A stretch of 64,000 nt of DNA, from assembly GCA_026008535.1 (NCBI GenBank), contig BRKX01000006.1:36382664-36446663 (forward strand). The letters are read 5' to 3'. The stretch is from Perilla frutescens. Taxonomy: Eukaryota > Streptophyta > Magnoliopsida > Lamiales > Lamiaceae. Under the pieces are notes generated by a model, which saw only the letters and a program-made list of their open reading frames with translations, was not told where the DNA came from and ran no database searches. Positions 1-10,476 of this stretch are shown one piece after another (the first letter of the stretch is position 1; every line of letters starts with the position of its first letter). Position numbers and translations under genes: made by a program.

Positions 1-2309
1 TGCCGACACTGTCGATAAGGTTTCTTCCGATGCCGACAATGCCGACATACAAGGCCATGCTTCCGACGTCGACGACAGTCATGCTGACACTGCCGACAAG
101 GATGCTGCGGATGCCGACACTGCCGACATACAAGCCCATCATGCCATCGACAGACCTGCCGACACTGCCGACAAGGTTGCTGCTGATGGCGAGGGCTAGG
201 GTGTGATAGACATGTCAAGATTGGTTGAGCTTGTTGCAGAAGCATGTAAGGACAGAAGGTTCGGTGAAGAGGACTCAGTGGCGGAGGATGTCGACGATGA
301 TGTCTTGCGTGCAGTGGATGCCTATGTGGGCGAGGGCAGCGAAGGTGATGCTGTGGACACGGATGTTGACATCAGCTTCCTGAGCGAAGAAGAGTCAGGT
401 ATTTCGTCACACATGCTCTCTTTTTGCTTTGCTATCTCAATGGAATCATGTGGATCTACGTGTTTCAGATAAGGGAGAAACTCCTCCGGTGACAACGATG
501 CTGCCCGTAAAGAGGAAGCTCTTCATCTCCGAAGCAAGGTTGCAGAAGGCGCTAGGCGCTAGTCGGGCGGCCGATGGGGGCCTAGCGCCTGGGCGGGGCC
601 TAGGCGGGACCTAGGCGGATTCTAGGCGTTTTTTTAATTTATTATTTTATATATTTCTTAATAAATATAAAAAAAATCATATATAAATTCATAAATCTCA
701 ACATTTCAAATAATATAAATTAAAGTTTAAATCATCCAAAATTCAAAATAAAACAAACATATCAAAATTAAATTATTCAAAATTCATTAACATAATATCA
801 AGAGCCAAAATAAAACAAACATAAATCATCCAAAATCTAAAATAAATAAGCATATCAAGAGCAAAAATAAGATTTAAATTTAATTATTAATTTATGTCTT
901 CTAAATTCTAATTAAATTTAATTATTAATCCCTCCAATTTTAAATTTTAATTTTAATTCTGAAAATAAGATTTTTTTTTAAATAGAATAGGCGGCCGCCT
1001 AGTCGGAAATCGGCCGCCTAGGCGCCGCACAAATCCGCCTAGGCGGGCCGCCCGCCTAACAGTACCGACTAGCTCCTTTTCACGGCGGATAGGTACCGAC
1101 TAGCGCCTAGGCGGCCGCCTAGGCTGATTTTTACAACACTGCTCCGAAGCAAGACCTTATGAGAGGGAACAACCGCCACAGAAGAAGACAAAGCCATCTC
1201 ATGCCAGGGCGAAGCCGAAGCAGCACCGAGAGCCGCCAATGGCCACATTAATGTCCGGGAAGTATGTCGTAGCGAGGGAGTATAAGTGGGCCGTGGTGAA
1301 GCCATTTCACAAATGGTACGAGAAAGGTCTCGTGAAACAGCCGTGAGTTCTCAATCACTACACATTTGAGTAATTTTTAGTTACTTTATATTCGTCTCCA
1401 AACGCAAGCGATCTCTTTTGCAGCCCTTCGAGGCTATCGTTGCCCGTGGAATGCAAGGGACAATGTGATGCCCCCTGATTCAAGGGGCTGTGGACAGCGA
1501 GAGGATGGCTCGATAATGATGTGAGTGACCTTAAATTTTAGAATCCCGTCCCCATGACATTTATAGGGTCTCAACATTACTAAGTCTTACTACGCTTCTG
1601 GTTTCATTGTCCTATTCCTTGCAGCAATGCGACGTCCTGTTGAATTTGTTGATTATATTCTCATCAGAATTCCCTGATTACTTTAAGAAGGATTGGACTC
1701 TGATTGAGTCACTTGGCTGGGTAAGTATTACGACTATATAGTTGTTTATTAATTAGAAAGCTACCAATCACTTATTCAGCGTCGACCTAATATGCAACAA
1801 ACATTGGTTCTGGAGAACATGGACGAGGTTCGTGATCACATTACCCCTTATGTGGACGGCAATTATCCTCAGCAGGGCGGGAAGCCATGGCACTCAGTTC
1901 ACGTGGTTTATAGAATCGGGCATGTTTCCGAAGATCATTGGGTCCTTTACATGCTACACTTCGGACTTCAGTCAATTGTTGTATTTGACCCGACCTCGAA
2001 ACGCTGCAAGGACTAGTCCGACATCAAGAGCGCCTTTCACCATGTGCAGAGGATGTGCCATTGCTTTGCAAATACGGTGACGTCTACAGGAACAGGCCCC
2101 TAGCCGGTCCTCCCGCGGAGGTGTGGAAGCTGCTGCGGTTTGAACATCCTCCACAGCAAGTAAATAACTCGGACTGTGGGGTTTTCTGCGTTAAGATATT
2201 GGAGTGCTTGCTAACGGGTCAGCTGTTCGATGAGATTGTGCCGGAGAAGGGGCCGTACTACAGGAAGGCATTCTGCGCCGAACTATTCGCCCGTAGCCAT
2301 GAAATTTGA
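1..2309 (+). pseudogene. Ulp1/SENP-like C48 cysteine protease of a MULE, decayed, split by a MITE
   Basis: SUMO-protease-like (C48) C-terminal domain carried by Ulp1-bearing MULEs; its role in transposition is unknown. The visible 5' part (1-196) encodes an Asp/Ala-rich repeat built on ADTADK-type units, entering from outside the window. Likely exons: to 398, 469-1342 (minus the insert), 1424-1520, 1625-1720, 1780-2309, most with good GT/AG sites. Catalytic residues are visible: His at 1936-1938 (EDHWVLYM), Asp at 1987-1989 (VVFDPTS) and Cys at 2175-2177 (NNSDCGVFCVKI). Damage: in-frame TAG at 197 and at 2014, a probable 1-base loss near 2055, uncertain frame in the 1424-1520 exon, and a 607-bp MITE at 535. 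The triad survives, so the loss of function looks recent relative to the domain. Confidence 0.82.
535..1141 (+). mobile_element. Non-autonomous hAT-type MITE, copy A, 8-bp TSD CTCCGAAG
   Basis: A 607-bp insertion flanked by a perfect 8-bp direct repeat CTCCGAAG (527-534 and 1142-1149). It starts CAAGGTTGCAGAAGG and ends TTTTACAACACTG, giving imperfect terminal inverted repeats of the form CARKGTTGYARAA. The ends are GC-rich and full of CCTAGGCG words; the middle is almost pure A/T. The 8-bp duplication and the CA-start termini are typical of the hAT superfamily. Removing the insert rejoins the protease exon in frame. A second copy lies at 15874-16479 in the opposite orientation. Confidence 0.9.
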
Positions 2310-2812
2310 ATATTTGTCTAATTTCTATGTATCTATTTATGTAGTTGTAGGTCTAGCCAAACAGATGTGTATAGTAGGTTTGCAAATATATAAGGGGCTA
2401 ATATTTTGCGTGTGCATAAGTCAATATTAGAACTGCCGACATATTAGGGTGACTAGTAGTTCATTGATGTTTGTCTATGTGTTTTGGTCAGGCAGTTCAA
2501 GATGTGCCCACGCTATATATGTTTTTGTATGTGCTTTGGTAAGGCATTTTAAAATGTGCCGATGCTATATATGTTGTATTTTGCTCGTAATTGAACGATG
2601 TAGTTGTGATTTATCTTGCTTAACACATATTTTAAAACTATGCAAACACATGGCATAATTAATTAAATACAACACTAACGATAGGAGTTTAAAAGTATGC
2701 AAACACACGGCATAATTAATTAAATACAACACTAATGATGGGAGGCTGGAATACACTAGCAACATGTCCAGAAAAGGGAGAAAACATTAGAACCACACTT
2801 TATTTCACACCT
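2310..2812. other. Gene-free spacer between protease and first SANT-like gene
   Basis: AT-rich intergenic DNA between the convergent protease and SANT-like gene 1. It contains one TGCCGACA word near 2434, a degenerate duplication of about 50 bp at roughly 2468-2571 (units ending GCTATATATG) and the 57-bp tandem duplication listed separately. No coding signal is seen. Confidence 0.6.
2631..2744. repeat. 57-bp tandem duplication
   Basis: Two adjacent 57-bp units (2631-2687 and 2688-2744), each beginning TTTAAAA and containing GGCATAATTAATTAAATAC. They differ at only a few positions. Confidence 0.85.
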
Positions 2813-3383
2813 TCACTCAGTGTCGCTCTGGCTTGACTGAAACGGGTAGTAGTCATCGTCCCTAACGATAAAAGGCTCGCCGGTCTCAAATAAGTTCATC
2901 AGGGATCCGTAGTGCTGCTCGCCCTTGCTTCGATAGAACGTCGTCAACGGATTCATCTGCGCGGATGAAGTGCAAGATTTATTTAGTTAACTACCCAATT
3001 AAAGTTTCCAACTGTGTCGGCAGAATGTGTAGTGATAAGTAGGATACCTCTTCAAAACGTGTCCATGTCTCGTCTGTAGCATAGAACTTGTTGCTCTTGC
3101 GATTCCACTGAAACTCGGCCGGTGTGTAGTCCCACAACAGCTTCAAAGTCTCGTAGCGTGTCGCTAGCATGTCAACATGCGCATCATACCACTCTATACT
3201 GTATTCCTTCGACAATTCCTCATTGATGACCGCCCGAACGTTGGAAATGGCCATGCTGTTGTCTTCATACCTGACAGTCCACACTCCTTCCTCCTTCTGA
3301 TCAAGTAGCTCATTCACGACGCGGGATTCAAGCATAACAGTCCAATGATCATCGTAGAAAAATGCCTCTTGAGGTGGCACCAT
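2813..3383 (-). CDS. Myb/SANT-like DNA-binding protein 1 (intact), MULE-borne
   Basis: Two exons, 3048-3383 and 2813-2956, joined by a phase-0 intron 2957-3047 (GTATCC...GCGCAG), give an uninterrupted protein of 159 residues. The pattern resembles the plant Myb/SANT-like domain (Myb_DNA-bind_3): a DHWT start, a YETLKLLWDY helix, FQWNRKSNKFYATDETW, then across the splice an xxPxxxFYRxKGExxYxxLxxLFE tail. The first Met of the open frame lies 24 codons upstream, but the start at 3383 (MVPPQEAFFYDD) aligns with the starts of the two neighbouring paralogues, so I chose it. The C-terminus is short and acidic. It is the only one of three tandem relatives without a stop. It probably binds DNA; target and role in the element are unknown. 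A captured host gene is the alternative origin. Confidence 0.68.
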
Positions 3384-3793
3384 TTTGGACAGGATCGTCG
3401 TAGGGTAGGACGGAAAAGAGAAGAGAAGAGAAAGGGGGAGTTTGTGGGAGTGCATTTGAGAATGCCGTTTTAGCTTTAAATGGGGAACCTGCCGTCATTA
3501 GATATTGTATATGGACAAATAATTGTACAAAAGGAATATATTCCCTGCATTCGAAAATTTACTTTGGAAATAGGTGTGCATACATCTTTACCGACAAGGT
3601 CATAGAATAGTCTAGTCAAACATCTTCCACATCAACGCACGAAGCCCGAAACAACGAACATACAACCAAATTCAAAGTAAATGGATTCAAGTTCACAGAA
3701 ATAGAAGTTTTAATGGAACTCAACAGGGAAATAAGACTTAGGCACGTCGACAGTCGCATAATTCACAACGACATAAAGTAGAGGACACATGTT
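3384..3793. other. Spacer between SANT-like genes 1 and 2
   Basis: Mostly non-coding, A/T-rich. It should hold the leader and promoter of gene 1 (minus strand), with a purine-rich tract on the plus strand at 3411-3436, and the 3' flank of gene 2. No other gene is visible. Confidence 0.5.
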
Positions 3794-4383
3794 TTACTCG
3801 TTGTCGTCGGAGTCAATTGGTGGCGGTCCGACGTCTTCCTTGGGCTCCTCGTCACCTATAACATCTGGGTGACCCTCAACATCGAACATCACCTTAAAAA
3901 AATTCCAGCAACTCTCTCCCTCATTCATATAGGCAAGTGCGTCCGGACGAATCTGTATGTGGGACGACAAGTGTCAGATAATTCAATATGTCACCATGTC
4001 TATATACGATAAACAATTGACTAAATTAATACCTCGGCAATCCGCTGCCACTCGGCCATGTCGATATCTAGCCACTTACTCATGGGGTTCATCCGAATTG
4101 GCCCTGCAAATTTTAGTAACCAACCAAATAATTCGTACCTTTCCCTCGAATGCTCAAGTCATGTCTGAAGTTGCCCTATTGTTATTTCACGCTCACATTG
4201 CTGGCATATCTCACGCTGCAGATACACGAGGCAAGTCTGGTGAGTCGTGGGGTCAGTCGGGATCCAGAAGCCTTTGTGCACAAAGAAGTATAGCTCGCCC
4301 ATGCAGAACGACTCCAAAGTTCTGCTCCATGGCAAACTGTTGTAAAATACATCATCTTCTAAAATTGGCATGGGTAAAGCCAT
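3794..4383 (-). pseudogene. Myb/SANT-like protein 2, one in-frame stop
   Basis: Paralogue of the genes at 2813-3383 and 4649-5386. Exon 1 is 4033-4383 (start MALPMPILEDDVFY), intron 3953-4032 (GTATTA...ATACAG), exon 2 3794-3952 ending in an acidic tail and TAA. The conserved features are ERYELFGWLL, a Trp a few residues before the splice (EWQRIAE) and a second-exon start of the RPDALAYMNEGESCW type. A TGA at 4159-4161 lies in frame in exon 1, at a position where the paralogues read through; CGA to TGA would explain it. All else keeps frame, so one point mutation inactivated it, unless the copy is read through. Confidence 0.68.
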
Positions 4384-4648
4384 TTGTAGTTCTTTAGGTC
4401 TCCTCAGTTGGTGCATATGCTGGTGATTTAGTGCTTCAGTAGCGAGTGAATTTATAGAAAATGCAGATAATGACTAACATGAGGGTAGATACAAATGATT
4501 AAGACAAACTCATAACACGACAAATATAACAAAAGGCAGAAGATCACATGCACGATAAGTCTACATAAAAATAACACGTGTCACTAGTACAGTCCGAAAT
4601 GCAAAGGTAATATGTAAGTCTTCATTTCATACAGAAAATTAAATAAAA

Positions 4649-5386
4649 TCAAAAGAACACATCGGCAGCCTCATTGACAGTGTCGACAGTGTCGTCGGCA
4701 GCCTCATCGACAGTGGCGACAGTGTCGTCAGCAGCCTCGTCAACAGTGTCAACAGTGTCATCGGCATCCACATCGGCAGTGCTATCCAGAGCAAAGGCAC
4801 CCTCTCCATCTTCATCTTCCATATCGTCTACATCAACCTCGTCGACACATGGCCCAGCAGTGGATGAAGCGGGGCTAGATCCGCTCGAAGGATCATTCAC
4901 CTCAAATAACTTCTTCAAGGTTGCCCAGAACTCCTCTCCCTCATTCTTGTACACCAATGCCGCGGGGCGTACCTAATAAAATAACAACCATACAGTTCAT
5001 ATAATATAATGTCGACGTGTGTACAGGCGAGGTGAATATACCTGCTTAATCTTTCTCCACATGCTATCGGGCAAGTCGACAAAGTTGGTGACTTCGTCGT
5101 AGCAGCGAGGATGTCCATAGTCTAGCAGCCATGAAAACATCTCATATCTCTCGGCCCACTGAGCCACCTTCTGCTCGAATTGTTCATTGGAAAGGTCAAT
5201 CTCACATTGTCGTTCAACAGTTCCGCGGAGGGCGTGAATGACTCGAATATTACCCGCATCGTCACCCGGGATCTAATTTTCATGCCAATGTTGATGCTCC
5301 AGCTCGTACAGGGCTACCTGCTCGGTAAACCTGGTCTATGGCTCTACAAAGAAAACGTCATCTTGTGATATCGCTCTTGGTGCCAT
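4649..5386 (-). pseudogene. Myb/SANT-like protein 3 with acidic repeat tail, two in-frame stops
   Basis: Third tandem paralogue. Exon 1 is 5042-5386 (start MAPRAISQDDVFF), intron 4973-5041, exon 2 4649-4972. It keeps the family pattern ERYEMFSWLLDYG, a Trp before the splice (MWRKIKQ) and PAALVYKNEGEEFW after it. Exon 2 is longer than in the other two and ends in an Asp/Ala/Val-rich repeat (units like DDTVDTVDEAA), similar in composition to the repeat at the start of the protease gene at the left edge. In-frame TAG codons lie at 5336-5338 and 5273-5275. Probably a dead copy. Confidence 0.68.
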
Positions 5387-5675
5387 TTGTAGCCAATTTT
5401 TCTGAGATGAGAATTAGGGTTAGGACGGTTTTCACCATTAATAGAAGGTGAATTTAAACTGTTAACTACTGATGCATGGGGTAACGTGCATTTCCAACAG
5501 TTGAGTTTCCTAAAATGTAGCACGTTTCACAATTGTGAAATGTCTAAATCAGAATCAAATCAAAGCCGGCCGAGAAATGAAGCATCGACACCTGCCTTGG
5601 TCAAATGCTACGTGTATCGGCAGGACCTGAATTGGTAGTCTTTAACAATGCACAATCACGTGAAAGAGGCCTTAC
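5387..5675. other. Spacer between SANT-like gene 3 and the transposase 3' end
   Basis: Non-coding DNA upstream of SANT-like gene 3 and downstream of the transposase gene. It carries a variant of the TGCCGACA motif (TATCGGCA near 5615). Nothing else is recognised. Confidence 0.45.
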
Positions 5676-8496
5676 CTCCATGATGAATGAGCTGGAGGGC
5701 ACTGCCGATATGGAATTGCTCAATCATAGGCTCCCTGGCCTACACCCACCAAGATCTGCTGGGCCCCACCCTAGCTTTGGGTGTAGATTGTCCAGTTAGT
5801 GAATTGAGCAAGGACAAATTCATAAACTTCTCATCAGCCACGTAAATAAAAGTGGAATAGGGAAAATAATATGAACAGCGTTGGTGTGATTTATAGCTGA
5901 GCACATACTTCAAATAGTGATGACACATCTAGCCGCTCGTTGAGATTAACATCACCAGAGTACTGAGTCAAACTTGCATCTTCGTCCTGAATTTTCGGGT
6001 TAGGGGAGTGCAGTTAAATTATTAATCTAAATTGGGAGCCGGATATGGAGTAAGTGTGAAGAAACCATACTTCAAATGATGTCGTAGGGACATAATCACG
6101 CGACGCCGGCCGCCTTGAAACGGAGTCAGTCTCGTCCCCCTCGTTGGATCGCTCGGTATTTGTATCGTCTTGAACAAAAGGCTCGACGTCTGCAAGAGGG
6201 ACAATGACAATTATAATTATTAAATAACAATCTTCGCATGAAACTAACCATAATCGGACAATATTCTGGTACCCGGCCACTTTGGAACAGAAGATGGGGG
6301 CTTGGGGTTCGGTTTCTTTCGCTTCCAGTGCGAAGTCATTGGTGTCTTGCCCCGACGTTTGGCTAGGGAAGGATCCCGAATGTTGCCTCGATCAGCTCTC
6401 GCACCCGATGGGTTCCTGACTTTTTGGCTTTTATGTTGTATTCCCTCATCGACCATCGAATGCACGTCACCTTTCAATGCACGTATTCGATCTAAACATG
6501 TCTTCCTGCCTTGTTGGTGGTTTTTCACATCGTGCGCCACCCCAAGAGTGATCCTCATCACATAGTTCACAAAGGCTATTTCATCAACGGCCTCGTTGCC
6601 GTCCGCAATGGAATAGTCTCCCATCTCGTTTAAGTGTCGCTACCTCGCAGATTTGCACCATCGGCTCATGATGTAGCATGTTGGCAGCCTAGTCACATCG
6701 AAGTGAAAATATATTCTAAGTATGTGCTGACATAGAACTCCTTCAGTCTCATACATATGGCAGCTGCAGAAGGCCCGTTTGGATTCACTGTTGTATTGGA
6801 CAACTCGCACCCTCGACATGAGGGGTTGCGAGGTGACCTTAAACTGCATATCGACACTGCCGACATTGTCGGCTGGTTTCTCGATTATTACCACGCTCAC
6901 GGCAAGGGCGGCAAGGGCAAATTGCGACTCAAATGCTTTATACACGTTCCTTGTGTAGACTTTTGGTACTTGAGCCAGCAATAGGCTGTTGTTCACGAAC
7001 TGTCCTGGTGTACCGAAGTTCAGGGCATCGTCGGCAGCCTCCTTTGAACGCCAATCATACAGGACCTGCTCATACTTATCGACAAATTCGGTCAAAGTGG
7101 AACTCGCCGAGCACAGATCCTTCAATACCTTGTTCGTAACCTCGCTACGTGAGGTCGCAAGAAGACCCGCACTGAAGGAGGTGTTCGTGAACACCGACGC
7201 CCATCTCTTCTTCAACCTGTACATATTGGAGAACCAACTATGATCATCGAGCGCATAGTCAGTGATCATGGAACCCCAACACTCCTCAAACTCATCCTCC
7301 GTCTCCACCCCATGCATGCAGTGATACCACTGCCGCTTGAATTCACTGTTGCCATTTAATTTTCCGAAATGAGAGGGGGCGTTTCGGCTGATATGCCACT
7401 GACAAAGCCGATGACTCACTGATTTGAAAGTGGCATCAATCCCATTCATTAGCGCTTGACTTTGATTGGAGAAGATCACTTGTGGCTCCTTCCCATGCAT
7501 GGACTCTAAAAACGTGGCAAACAACCATTCAAAGGAAGCCGTCATCTCATTCGACAAGAAGCCCAAACCTAGCATCACATTTCTCCTATGATGGTTGATG
7601 CCGACAAATGGTGCACATACCAGGCCATACCGATTTGTCTTGTATGAGCTGTCGAACGATAACACGTCTCCAAAGCACTCGTAATCAATAAGAGCACGGA
7701 AGTCTCAGAAAAAAAAAATCATCAATCGACCCTCATCATCTAGCTGCACGTTCCAATAAAAGTAAGGCTCAATGTTCGATTTCTTAGCAACTAAATTCAC
7801 CAAAGCATTAGCGTCGACATTCCCCACTCTTGTTGACTGCTTAACCTGATTCAAGTGATTATAGGCATCCCTCCTCGTGAAACCGACATTTTGCGGCCCC
7901 CCGGCTTCATTTTCCATAAACCGACATGCCCGACTAACTCCGATGCCCGCAGATTTAAGCGCCTCGACGAGTGACTGTTTTGCATGGCTCAATTGCCGAG
8001 CGGACCATAACAGATAGGCTTGATGCGTGCCGAGCAATTCGTGATTATGCTCCTTCACAAATTTATGAACGGTCCATTGCAAATTCTTCTCCCTCTCAAT
8101 CCGTAATTTCGCTTTACAATTGCTCCTAGTTATCTGTTTCTTATATGATGCTACTCTCCCTTTCAATCGTTTATCATCAGGCCGACCTTCACACGAGCAT
8201 TCAAATTCCTTCCATCGAAGCTCGGTCGTCCCAGAGAAATAGTATTGGTCACCCTTCCTCACACTAAACCCCCGGCACCTGCCGTACTCACAATATAACA
8301 AATATGCTTGGTCTACACTATCCACAACATTTTCAATTTCTAAACGATTCTCTAATTCTATTAACATTGTAGAAAGCAAACATCCTGCTTCTGTATCACT
8401 ACCAGCCCCTTCTCCATCTTTTCTGTCATGAGTGCTACCCTCAGAAGATGCCTCATTCTCCATCGAAACATTCAAGTCAATATTCATCTTCGCCAT
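5676..8496 (-). pseudogene. FAR1/MURA-type MULE transposase, two in-frame stops
   Basis: Catalyses cut-and-paste transposition in intact elements. The main exon runs 8496-6249 (start MAKMNIDLNVSMENEA; the frame opens 10 codons upstream in a probable leader intron). In order: a FAR1-type zinc DNA-binding region (ECSCEG, SNCKAKL, EHNHELL), the MULE transposase core (first Asp in VLSFDSSY, then CQWHISRNAP, and ECWGSMI) and a SWIM zinc finger (FCSCHMYE...LCQHIL). A TGA at 7705-7707 sits where relatives have Trp, and a TAG at 6640-6642 follows the SWIM region; both are in the same frame, with no frameshift. The second catalytic Asp (usually TDQ) reads SNQ. Likely further exons: 6071-6189, 5909-5986 and, less surely, 5676-5739. 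Probably inactive. Confidence 0.85.
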
Positions 8497-9540
8497 AAAT
8501 CTATAGACAATTATTGTAATCAGCAAAGATAATCAAGCCAACCTATAATTCTACCTTATTAGAGACAATTGAAAAAAGTTTAGAGTTCCACAGCCACATA
8601 TTCATTAATAACTGAAATCATGCATTCAACTATGGCCATCACACCCACTCAATTTACCACCCAATATAAGCGCTTCGTTGACTAGTGCGTCGCAAAATAG
8701 AATGATATTTTTTTGGAAAATCTGAATTTCTAACCTTCTAACTAGCCAACAAGCTTCATGATCAAAACAGGGGGAACCGTCGAAATTCATCATGAATTCA
8801 CGAAATCAATCACCCTAAATCAATACCACAATGTGGGTGCCCATACACTACAACCGACACATTGAAACATTGACAGTTAAAACCCCTAAAAATAACCCTT
8901 CAATTGAAAGCATAAATAGAACCCTAACAATGACTCCATAAAAAGCCCCTACCGTAAGGGAACCCAAAGAACGGATACTAATACGAAATAAGAACGATTG
9001 TTTTTTATTTTGCATACCTCAAATTCTCAGAATTGCTCCGACGAGGCAGGATGAACGCAAATTCGGTGACCCCCGCTCAAGACGCTGTAAAATCGATTTT
9101 CAGAATTGGGGGAAATGCTCACTGGAGAAGAGAATATAATTAAAATAATAACCAAATTCAAAATTTCCGCCAATTTTCATAAATCCGCCAAATATCAATA
9201 ACACTGTTCACTCATCGGACTCCGTAATTAGCCAAACTTTGCGTCGGGATTTCTCCAAAAAAATCCCAAACCTTGTCCACGAGTACAAGAATTGAATCCA
9301 CTGCGTATCCGTACCGGCGCCGACGTGCAATGTTCGCCGGAAAACTTTCAGGTGTCGACATCTATCCTTCAGTCGACACTACCGATACGATGGCGGGTCC
9401 CACAGGCTACTGTTCAGAGCAGAAGTGTCCTAATAGCTAAGTCACCTCTTTTGCTAAGAAATACGGTTATATACGCATCAAAAATAAAGTTTAAGTATTT
9501 CTAAAAATAAGTCCATGTGTCGGCATCCTAACGGGGCACG
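8497..9540 (-). other. Leader and terminal non-coding region of the MULE
   Basis: AT-rich DNA upstream of the transposase start. A splice acceptor (CTATAG) just before the chosen ATG suggests a leader intron. Further out it becomes richer in GC and CpG (9280-9420) and holds GTGTCGGCA at about 9517. No open reading frame of note. It should contain the transposase promoter and the right terminus, but the terminus cannot be fixed without the left end. Confidence 0.45.
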
Positions 9541-9980
9541 GGTAGTGCCCGGGGGGGAGCATATAATTTAGCCCCAAATTTCTCATGTGTAATACACGGC
9601 TCAAAATCTATATACACGGTCATGCCCCATCCTCATTACTTGGTTTATACATGCCCATTTTGTAAAAAAAAAATAATAGTAAATAAAAAATAAAGAGATA
9701 CACGGCCATGCTCCATCTTCATTACTTGGTTTATACTTGTGATTGTGAATTGAAATTTTGGTTGTTTATTGAATTCGAAATTGTTGCAGGGAAATTTTTT
9801 TTGCTTGAACGATGTACATGTTGGAAGGCAACGTGTACTACACGATTGTCCTGGAAATCAACGTGTAGTACACGGTGAACGACTGTGTAGTACATGTTTC
9901 CTTCCAACATGTACATTCTCTAAATTTTTTTAATTTTTTTTACCAAATACGTTTGTAGTGTTCTACGTGTATTACTTTAA
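9541..9980. other. Low-complexity segment with TACACGG repeats
   Basis: Contains a duplicated block of about 37 bp (about 9624-9660 and 9702-9736) of the form ACACGGYCATGCYCC with CATTACTTGGTTTATAC, several TACACGG words, and the hairpin at 9812-9916. Similar GGCCGTGTACA words recur in opposite orientation at 15160-15320, beyond the Pack-MULE insertion. Confidence 0.5.
9812..9916. repeat. Near-perfect hairpin, 32-bp arms
   Basis: Arms 9812-9843 and 9885-9916 are reverse complements at 30 of 32 positions by eye (ATGTACATGTTGGAAGG at one end). The 41-bp loop repeats the GTGTAGTACACG theme. Confidence 0.85.
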
Positions 9981-10045
9981 GGGGCACAGTCATGTAGGAC
10001 GGTCTAACGGGTCGCTTCCGTTAGACGGATCCTAATCCGATCCGG
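9981..10045. repeat. Left terminal inverted repeat of the Pack-MULE
   Basis: Begins GGGGCACAGTCATG and continues into ACGGTCTAACGGGTCGCTTC and ACGGATCCTAATCCG. It pairs with 14642-14706 with several mismatches, mostly in the outer 15 bases. Confidence 0.82.
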
Positions 10046-10395
10046 ATCAAATTTAAATAGAAAATAATAAATAAAAAAGGTAAAATAATAACGCTTCTCT
10101 TTCTCTCCCTCTGTGCAGCTGCAGCGCCGCTCTTCTGCAGCTCCTCCGTTCGCGACTCCATATCGGAATATCGGAAGAGCTTTGAAAGATCCGAGTCCTC
10201 CATCCAGTAGAGAGAAATGTACAATTCTAGAGAGAGAAACACAACTCTAACCGCAGTAGCAGATACATACATACAAAGAAGTGTGGATTTCGATTGCGAT
10301 CTCTGATTTGGTGAATGATTGATGTATATGGATTGCAAGGCTTTGTTTCAAGCCTTGTATTGCTCTTTGAAGCCGTATTTTGCTGTGTTTTTCAG

Positions 10396-10476
10396 AAGTA
10401 TGATTTGGTCCCAATTCTTAGAGCCATAAGCTTGGCTGCATACTGGCTCGAGGCTGCCAAGCTGACCCAAGAATAA
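10396..10476 (+). other. Exon-like open segment, unidentified
   Basis: A good acceptor (GTGTTTTTCAG) is followed by an open frame of 26 codons starting KYDLVPILRAISLAAYW and ending in TAA. It could be another captured exon, but I do not recognise the family. Confidence 0.3.

Larger units (their letters stand above)
1..9540. mobile_element. Large Mutator-like element (MULE) with Ulp1 protease, three SANT-like genes and MURA transposase
   Basis: The segment is read as one class II element because a Ulp1-type protease (plus strand, left) and a FAR1/MURA-type transposase (minus strand, right) converge, the layout seen in MuDR-type elements, and because Ulp1-carrying MULEs (Kaonashi type) are known in plants. 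Three Myb/SANT-like genes lie between them on the transposase strand. The left terminus is outside the window. The right limit near 9540 is an estimate: MULE-like coding and the TGCCGACA motif stop there and a different low-complexity segment begins. No terminal inverted repeat or target duplication can be tested without the left end. Several genes carry stops, so this copy is probably not autonomous now. Confidence 0.7.

Noticed and set aside
4674..4976. Plus-strand Ser/Thr-rich open frame of 100 codons
   Set aside because: It is the antisense shadow of the Asp/Ala repeat tail of SANT-like gene 3, whose splice sites and homology are on the minus strand.
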